Shown in pieces: positions 1 through 5,099 of a stretch of DNA of 5,099 nucleotides. Under the pieces are notes generated by a model. The model had not been told where the DNA came from. It ran no database searches and was given only the letters and a program-made list of their open reading frames with translations. The position numbers were made by a program, and so were the translations under genes. Numbering within the stretch: position 1 is the stretch's first letter; each line of letters starts with the position of its first letter. Source of the DNA: Pseudomonadota bacterium (GTDB lineage Bacteria > Pseudomonadota > Alphaproteobacteria > Rhizobiales > Beijerinckiaceae). The stretch is taken from the NCBI GenBank assembly GCA_021812505.1, contig JAKANG010000162.1, positions 1 through 5,099 of the forward strand. The letters run 5' to 3'.

Positions 1-3000
1 GCTGGCCAGCGCCCGCGCCACCGATACCGCCTTCGTCGGCGTCGATGGCGCCCCGCCGTTGGCCCCGCCCGATACGCGCTATGTCGTCACGCTGGACGGC
101 GATACGCGCCTGCCGCGCGACGCCGTCCGCCGACTGATCGGCAAAATGGCGCATCCGCTCAATCAGCCGCGCTTCGACGAGGCGACGGGGCGAATCGTCG
201 AAGGCTATGGGGTGCTGCAACCACGCGTAACCCCTTCGCTGCCGGTGGGGCTCGAAGGTTCGCTGTTCCAACGCATTTTTTCGAGCCTGAGTGGCATTGA
301 TCCCTATGCTTCGGCGGTTTCCGATGTCTATCAGGACATGTTCGGCGAAGGCTCCTATGCCGGCAAGGGCATTTATGACATCGACGCCTTCGAGGCCGCG
401 CTGGCCGGCCGCGCGCCTGATTCGACGCTCCTCAGCCATGATCTGTTCGAGGGCGTGTTCGCCCGCGCCGGTCTGGCCTCTGACGTTGAAGTCGTCGAGG
501 AATTTCCTGCGCGCTACGACGTCGGCGCGCTGCGCCACCATCGCTGGGCGCGCGGCGATTGGCAGCTCCTGCCGTGGATTCTCGGTCGCGCGCCAAAACC
601 CGCCGGTTCGACGCAGGCGTCCGCCGCCATTCCGGCCATCGGGCGCTGGAAAATGCTCGACAATCTGCGCCGCACCCTGTCCGCGCCGCTTGCGATCCTT
701 GCCCTGCTCGCGGGCTGGCTCCTGCCGCTCCATGCGGCATTGGTCTGGACCACCTTCGTGCTCGCGACGATCGCCCTGCCGCCGATGATTCCGGTCATTG
801 CGGCCATACCGCCGCGCCGCCCCGGAATCACTCTGGCCAGTCATTTTCGCGCTCTCGGCGGCGACCTCAAGCTGGCGCTGACCTTGTCCTCGCTCACCAT
901 CATTTTCCTGGCCCATCAAGCCTGGCTGATGGGCGACGCGATCATTCGCACCCTGTATCGCCTCTATGTCAGCCACAAGAATCTGCTCGAATGGGTTCCC
1001 GCGGCGCAGGCGACCATCACCCGGCGTCTCGATTTGTCCGGCTATTATCGTCGTATGGCCGGCGCGCTGGTCGTCAGCGCGCTGGTCGTGATCGTCGGCT
1101 GGATTAACGGAGGCGGAAACGCACTGCTGAGCGGCGCCTTTGCGGCGCTCTGGCTGGCCTCGCCCGCTGTGGCGCGCTGGGTCAGCCTGCCGCCGCGTCG
1201 CGCCAGCAGAAAACCCCTGTCTAATGATGACGCGCAGGCCCTGCGGCTGACCGCGCGCCGGACCTGGCGCTTTTTCGAGACATTCGTCACCAGCGCCGAC
1301 CACATGCTGCCGCCCGACAATTTCCAGGAAGATCCGGCGCCGAAGGTGGCGCATCGAACGTCACCGACCAATCTCGGCCTTTATCTCCTTTCGGTGGCCA
1401 GCGCCCGCGACTTCGGGTGGCTTGGAGCGCAAGAAACGATCGAACGGCTTGAGGCCACTCTGGCGACTATGAGCGGCATGGAGCGTTTCGGCGGCCATTT
1501 CTACAATTGGTATGATACCGGCGACCTGCGCCCGCTCGACCCGAAATATGTCTCCTCGGTCGATAGCGGCAATCTTGCCGGACACCTGATCGCCTTGGCC
1601 AACGCTTGTCGCGAATGGCGAGATTCGCCGACAGAACCCAAAGCTTGCCTCGAAGGGGTGGCCGACGCGCTCGATCTGACCCGGGCAGACGCGGCGCGCC
1701 TGCGTGACGGCCGCAAGACGCAGACCGTCACCTGGCGGCAACTCGACGATGCGCTGTCTGCGCTCGCGGCGGCGGCGCGCGAGCCATTCCCGGCGCCGGA
1801 CGATTTTGCGGCTCGCCTGGAAAATCTCGGCCTCCAGGCCGAAACAATGGTCGATATGGCGCGGGCGCTGGCCAGCGAACGCGGCGACGAGGCTGGCGCG
1901 GACATGTTGTTCTGGGCGCAGGCCGCCGTGAACGCCATCGCTGCGCAGCGCGCAGATGTTTCGCGCAACGCCGTTGACGCCGCCACATTGCGGACACGGC
2001 TGGAAAAGCTGGAAGAAACGGCCCGCTCAATGGCGCTCGCCATGGACTTCGGCTTTCTCGTCGACCGCAAGCGAAATCTGCTTTCGATCGGCTATCTGAC
2101 GTCCGAAGGCGCGCTTGATCCCAATTGTTATGATCTTTTGGCTTCCGAAGCGCGACTGGCCAGTTTCTTCGCCATCGCCAAGGGCGATATTCCCGCCCGC
2201 CACTGGTTCCACCTCGGCCGCACGGCGACGCCCATCGCTCACGGCGCTGCGCTGATTTCCTGGTCGGGATCGATGTTCGAATATCTGATGCCTTCGCTCG
2301 TCATGCGGGCGCCGGCGGGAAGCCTGCTGGAAGCGACGAACCGTCTGGTCGTGGGCCGACAGATCGCCTTTGCGAACGAGCGGAATTTGCCCTGGGGCGT
2401 TTCGGAATCCGCCTATAACGCGCGCGATCTGGAATTGACCTACCAATATTCCAATTTCGGCATTCCTGGCCTCGGTCTGAAACGCGGGCTCGCCGACAAT
2501 TTCGTCGTGGCGCCTTATGCGACCGCGCTCGCGACTATGGTTGATCCTCAAGCTGCGCGGAAAAATCTGGAGCGCCTCGCCGGCGTCGGCGCGCTCGGCC
2601 GTTACGGCTTCTTTGAGGCGCTGGATTATACGCCGGCGCGCGTCCCTGAAGGCGAACAGCGCGCCGTTGTGCGCGCCGTCATGGCCCATCATCAGGGCAT
2701 GACGATCGTCGCCATCGCCAATGCCGTGCTCGACGCCAGGATGCGGGCGCGGTTTCACGCCGAACCAATGGTGCAGGCGACCGAACTGCTGTTGCAGGAG
2801 CGCGTGCCGCGCGAGGTCGCCATCATCCGTCCCTGGGCGGCGGAAATGAAATCCTCCGCCAAAAAAGGGCGCGACGCCGAGCCGTCGGGCGGCCGGCGTT
2901 ATTCCTCCGCGCATCAGGCGACCCCGGCGACGCACCTGCTTTCCAACGGACTTTATTCCACAATGTTGACCAGCGCCGGCTCCGGCTACAGCCGCTGGGG

Positions 3001-5099
3001 AAAACTCGCCCTGACCCGCTGGCGCGAAGACTCAGCCTGCGATGATTTCGGCTCCTATATTTTCCTGCGCGATGTTCACAGCAGCGAGGTCTGGTCGGCG
3101 GGCTTTCAGCCGAGCGGCCGCGAAGCCGACGATTATCATGTCGCCTTCAACGAGGATCGCGCCGAAATCACGCGCCAAGACGCACGGCTGACGACGACTT
3201 TGGATGTCGTGGTTTCCTCCGAGGACGACGCCGAAGTGCGGCGCGTTTCGGTGACGAACAACGGCCCCCGCGTTCGTGAAATCGAAATCACATCCTATGC
3301 CGAACTGGTCCTCGCCCCACAGGCGGCGGATATCGCGCACCCGGCTTTTTCCAAGCTTTTCATCGAGACCGAGTTCCTGGCCGATGTCGGCGCGCTGCTG
3401 GCCACAAGGCGCAGGCGCGATCCGAGCGAACCGGAAATCTGGGTCGGACAGATCGCCGTCATCGATGGCGAAACGGTCGGCAAGACCGAGGTCGAAACTG
3501 ACCGGGCGCGTTTCCTGGGGCGGGGCCGGAGCGTGAGAACGTCGATCGCCATGATCGATGGGAGGGCGCTTTCGAATACGGTCGGCGCAGTGCTCGACCC
3601 GATTTTCGCCCTGCGCCGGCGTGTGCGGATTCAGCCGGGCGCCACGGCGCGAATTTCCTTCTGGACGATGGCGGCCTCAACGCGCGAAACCTTGCTCGAC
3701 ATTGTCGACAAGCATCGCGACGCCACCGCCTATTCGCGCGCGACGACACTCGCCTGGACGCAGGCTCAGGTGCAATTGCATCATCTCGGCGTCACCGCCG
3801 GCGAAGCCAGCCTGTTTCAGCGTCTGGCGAGCCATGTGATCTACGTCAATCCCGCCTTGCGGCCTCCCTCCGACACGATTCTTCGCGGCGCCGGGGCGCA
3901 AGCGGGACTTTGGCCACTCGGTATTTCCGGCGATCTGCCGATCGTGCTTTTGCGCATCTCCGACGCCGACGATCTCGATATCGCGCGTGAATTGCTCCAG
4001 GCGCACGAATATTGGCGAATGAAACAGCTCGCGGTCGATCTGGTGATCCTCAACGAGCGCCAATCCTCCTATGTCCAGGATCTTCAGGTCGCTCTCGAAA
4101 CCCTGATCCGCAGCCGTCAAATTCGACCGGGAATTCGCGGCGAGGATTCGCCCGGCGGAGTCTTCGTGCTGCGCGGCGACCTCATTGCCCCTGAGACGTC
4201 CGCCCAGCTTGCTTCTGTCGCGCGGGTCGTCCTTGTGGCGCAGCGCGGCGGGCTGTTCGCTCAGCTCGAACGGATCGTCGAGACGCCAACGTCGATAAGA
4301 CCGTCCGCCAGCCTGCTGACGAAGGCGACGTTCGCGCCATATCCGACGCTCACAGCGACTCCGGCGGAAAAATTGGAATTTTTCAACGGGCTCGGCGGAT
4401 TCGCCAAGGACGGGCAGGAATATGTGACGATTCTTGGCCCTGGCCAGGCGACCCCGGCTCCCTGGATCAATGTCGTCGCCAACGAAAATTTCGGCTTTCA
4501 GGCGGCGACCGAAGGCAGCGGCTACACCTGGTCCGTCAACAGCCGCGAGAACCAGCTCACGCCATGGTCGAACGACCCGGTCGCCGACCGGTCAGGCGAG
4601 GCCTTTTATATCCGCGACGACGATACCGGCGAATACTGGAGCCCGACCGCGTTTCCCATCCGCATCGAGGCGGCGACTTATCGCGCTCGCCATGGTCGCG
4701 GCTACAGCCGGTTCGAGCACACCAGCCACGACATCGAATCAGATCTCCTGCAATTCGCGCCGATCGGCGCCTCGATCAAAATATCGCGGCTTAATTTGCG
4801 CAATCTGTCAGGGCGCACGCGCCATCTCGGCGTGACCGCCTATGTGGAATGGGCGCTCGGCCCATCGCGTTCGGTCGGACTGCCTTTCGTGACGACCGCA
4901 TCGGATTCCCGCTCGGGCGCGATCTTCGCCCAAAATCGCTGGAGCGCGGGTTTCGGCGCGCGCATCGCCTTTGTCGATCTCAGCGGGCGGCAATCCGACT
5001 GGACCGGTGATCGCCGGGAGTTCATCGGCCGCAACGGGACGCTCAGCGCCCCGGCGGCGCTGGTCAGCGGCGCGGCTTTGTCGAACATTGTCGGCGCGG
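1..5099 (+). CDS. ndvB: Cyclic beta-1,2-glucan synthase (NdvB/ChvB/Cgs), partial at both ends
   Basis: Inner-membrane enzyme that makes cyclic beta-1,2-glucan from UDP-glucose: it elongates a protein-bound linear chain, controls its length by phosphorolysis and closes the ring. Codons start at base 2 and stay open for 1699 residues to base 5098; start and stop are outside the window. I translated the frame throughout and found no stop or frameshift. Domain order is GT84 C-terminal part, membrane helices, glycoamylase/GH144-like domain, GH94-type sandwich, helical region, second GH94-type sandwich. Family signatures include YGVLQPRVTPSLP (residues 65-77), SGIDPYA (97-103), LLSHDLFEG (143-151), RWARGDWQLLPW (181-192), HRTSPTNLGLYLLS (from about 452), GISGDLPIVL (1307-1316) and NSRENQLTPWSNDP (1513-1526). 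Full-length members have about 2800-2870 residues, so about 585 N-terminal and 550-600 C-terminal residues are missing (estimate). No neighbouring gene is visible, so linkage to the exporter gene ndvA cannot be judged. Family assignment is near certain; the symbol could equally be chvB or cgs. Confidence 0.97.
2..646 (+). other. Domain: GT84 glucosyltransferase, C-terminal part (residues 1-215)
   Basis: This is the cytoplasmic domain that transfers glucose from UDP-glucose to the growing beta-1,2-glucan. The family carries a D, DxD, E/D, (Q/R)xxRW active-site pattern of the GT-A/GT2 type. The first aspartate lies upstream of the window. The DxD element is D32-G33-D34 in VVTLDGDTRLPR (bases 95-103), where the metal and UDP would bind. 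The catalytic acidic residue is most likely D147 in the SHDLFEG motif (base 440), with E150 close by. The (Q/R)xxRW motif is R178-H-H-R181-W182 (bases 533-547), followed by the family-typical ARGDWQLLPW. All elements after the missing first Asp are present, so the domain looks functional. Residue assignment is by motif order; the D147 versus E150 role is inferred. Confidence 0.92.
677..805 (+). other. Membrane segments, first pair (residues 226-268)
   Basis: Two hydrophobic stretches directly follow the GT domain: about 226-243 (LSAPLAILALLAGWLLPL) and about 245-268, the latter ending in a Pro-rich turn (LPPMIPV). A basic, Arg-rich flank (N221-L-R-R-T) precedes the first, consistent with a cytoplasmic side. 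In the Brucella enzyme six membrane segments are described, two before and four after the GT domain; these correspond to the third and fourth. The boundaries are estimated by eye. Confidence 0.85.
854..949 (+). other. Conserved semi-hydrophobic helix region (residues 285-316)
   Basis: Between the two membrane pairs lies a conserved stretch around LTIIFLAHQAWLMGDAIIR, hydrophobic but with His, Gln, Asp and Arg, followed by an aromatic/basic stretch (LYRLYVSHKNLLEW). It is less hydrophobic than the flanking membrane segments and more likely an interfacial helix packing against the GT domain than a true transmembrane span. It is a family-typical block; the topology is inferred. Confidence 0.6.
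1058..1177 (+). other. Membrane segments, second pair (residues 353-392)
   Basis: Residues 353-368 (AGALVVSALVVIVGWI) and about 374-392 (ALLSGAFAALWLASPAVAR) form two hydrophobic helices joined by a short NGGG loop. They match the fifth and sixth membrane segments of the family. A basic run follows (PPRRASRKP, about residues 397-405), which by the positive-inside rule places the large C-terminal part of the protein in the cytoplasm, as established for the Brucella enzyme. Confidence 0.85.
1226..2821 (+). other. Domain: glycoamylase-like / GH144-like (residues about 409-940)
   Basis: A large helical domain of the glycoamylase-like family (Pfam PF10091), related in fold to GH144 endo-beta-1,2-glucanases. 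The N-terminal portion carries HRTSPTNLGLYLLS, then GGHFYNWYDT (497-506) and SSVDSGNLAGHL (558-569). After a variable stretch come FGFLVDRKRNLLSIGY (683-698), SWSGSMFEYLMPSL (753-766), WGVSESAYNARD (798-809), YQYSNFGIPGLGLKRGL (814-830) and MAHHQGM (894-900). These blocks are strongly family-like and rich in Trp, Tyr, Asp and His, as expected for a carbohydrate-binding cleft. The role in synthesis is less settled than for the GT and GH94 parts; holding or priming the nascent chain, or a role in cyclisation, is plausible. Boundaries are approximate. E802 in WGVSESAY is a candidate acidic residue of the cleft, but I cannot confirm it is catalytic. Confidence 0.85.
2924..3685 (+). other. Domain: first GH94-type beta-sandwich (residues about 975-1228)
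   Basis: Beta-strand-rich region of the kind placed N-terminal to GH94 phosphorylase barrels (Pfam PF06165, Glyco_transf_36). It opens with HLLSNGLYSTMLTSAGSGYS (978-997), then RWREDSACDDFGSYIFLRD (1006-1024) and SEVWSAGFQPSG (1028-1039). Further strands include SSEDDAEVRRVSVTNNG (1067-1083) and DPIFALRRRVRIQPGATARI (1200-1219). It resembles the second sandwich later in the protein (GSGY, RD and VWSA/YWSP landmarks), indicating an ancient internal duplication. It is followed by a helical region rather than a recognisable catalytic barrel, so I infer a structural or glucan-binding role. Confidence 0.85.
3686..4300 (+). other. Helical region between the two GH94 sandwiches (residues about 1229-1433)
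   Basis: Mostly alpha-helical by composition. It begins with a linker helix containing DIVDKHRDATAYSRA (about 1233-1247) and TLAWTQAQVQLHHLG, as GH94 proteins have between sandwich and barrel. It continues with LFQRLASHVIYVNPALRP, then LWPLGISGDLPIVLLRI (1303-1319) and HEYWRMKQLAVDLVILNE, all family-typical. In position it corresponds to the beginning of a GH94 helical barrel, but it is only about 200 residues long against roughly 400 or more for a complete barrel. It therefore looks like a reduced barrel of the first duplicated unit. No catalytic acid of the GH94 type is identified here. Confidence 0.7.
4367..5098 (+). other. Domain: second GH94-type beta-sandwich, start of the phosphorylase module (residues 1456-1699, cut by window end)
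   Basis: Matches the N-terminal sandwich of GH94 beta-glucoside phosphorylases. After FFNGLGGF (1460-1467) come PAPWINVVANENFGF (1485-1499), the hallmark GSGYTWSVNSRENQLTPWSN (1505-1524), then EAFYIRDDDTGEYWSPT (1533-1549) and GRGYSRFEH. In the Brucella enzyme this C-terminal module has beta-1,2-glucooligosaccharide phosphorylase activity that sets the polymerisation degree before cyclisation. The catalytic Asp and phosphate-binding residues belong to the downstream barrel and are not in the window, so activity cannot be judged here. Confidence 0.9.

Noticed and set aside
291..788. 165-residue plus-strand frame starting with ATG
   Set aside because: It overlaps the essential SHDLFEG and RHHRW motifs of the glucan synthase frame. 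The translation is Arg/Pro/Ser-rich and meaningless; I see no ribosome binding context that would justify a nested gene.
559..1107. 182-residue open frame on the plus strand in another reading frame
   Set aside because: It overlaps the end of the GT84 domain and the membrane segments of the real frame. Its Arg/His/Pro-rich translation has no domain, so it is an out-of-frame shadow.
1769..1785. Short GCG-rich run resembling a simple repeat
   Set aside because: It is only a few Ala codons in the GC-rich helical insert and is in frame; too short to call a repeat element.
1501..2070. 189-residue open frame on the minus strand
   Set aside because: Its Ser/Arg/Ala-rich low-complexity translation is the mirror of the sense codons. 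It overlaps other minus-strand frames and has no family signature.
2027..2935. 302-residue open frame on the minus strand
   Set aside because: It lies opposite the conserved GH144-like part of the sense gene. Its translation is rich in Arg, Gly and His with no recognisable domain, as expected for the antisense of a GC-rich coding frame.
3677..4120. 147-residue minus-strand frame with fairly protein-like composition
   Set aside because: It is antisense to the conserved helical region (GISGDLPIVL and neighbouring blocks). Its apparent hydrophobic patterning follows from the sense codons; no known family is recognised.
1..5099. Possible promoters, terminators, RNA genes, CRISPR arrays or insertion sequences
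   Set aside because: The entire window is occupied by one continuous coding frame. I saw no regular direct repeats, terminal inverted repeats, tRNA-like structure or hairpin-plus-T-run that stands out from coding sequence.

Overview
The whole window lies inside one very large protein-coding gene on the + strand. Reading in codons that begin at base 2, there is no stop from base 2 to base 5098 (1699 codons). Neither the start codon nor the stop codon is in the window. The encoded protein is recognisable throughout as a cyclic beta-1,2-glucan synthase of the NdvB/ChvB/Cgs family, a membrane enzyme normally about 2800-2870 residues long. Roughly 60% of it is present. Comparing membrane-segment spacing with the Brucella enzyme, as I remember it, the window starts near family residue 585 and ends a little before 2300.

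Layout, with residue numbers counted from base 2: (1) C-terminal part of the GT84 UDP-glucose glucosyltransferase domain, residues 1-215; (2) a membrane block with two hydrophobic segments at 226-268, a semi-hydrophobic helix region at 285-316, and two more segments at 353-392; (3) a glycoamylase-like/GH144-like (alpha/alpha)-type domain at about 409-940, containing a poorly conserved Ala-rich helical stretch at about 549-680; (4) a first GH94-type beta-sandwich at about 975-1228; (5) a helical region at about 1229-1433; (6) the start of a second GH94-type beta-sandwich at about 1456-1699. The catalytic GH94 barrel and C-terminus should lie just downstream, and the N-terminal region, first two membrane helices and first GT aspartate just upstream.

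How the parts work together (family knowledge): one polypeptide primes and elongates a linear beta-1,2-glucan from UDP-glucose with its GT84 domain, trims it to a defined length by beta-1,2-glucooligosaccharide phosphorolysis with its GH94 module, and cyclises it. The product is then exported to the periplasm by a separate ABC transporter (NdvA/ChvA/Cgt), which is not in this window. The cyclic glucans serve hypo-osmotic adaptation and host interaction.

Organism: the GC-rich composition (low to mid 60s percent by eye), the strong G/C bias at third codon positions and the very close match to rhizobial-type NdvB motifs suggest an alphaproteobacterium of the Hyphomicrobiales (Rhizobiales). I cannot place it to genus. 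No RNA gene, mobile element, CRISPR array, promoter, terminator or intergenic stretch is visible. The gene appears intact and ordinary for its family, and I see no evidence for an undescribed system here.
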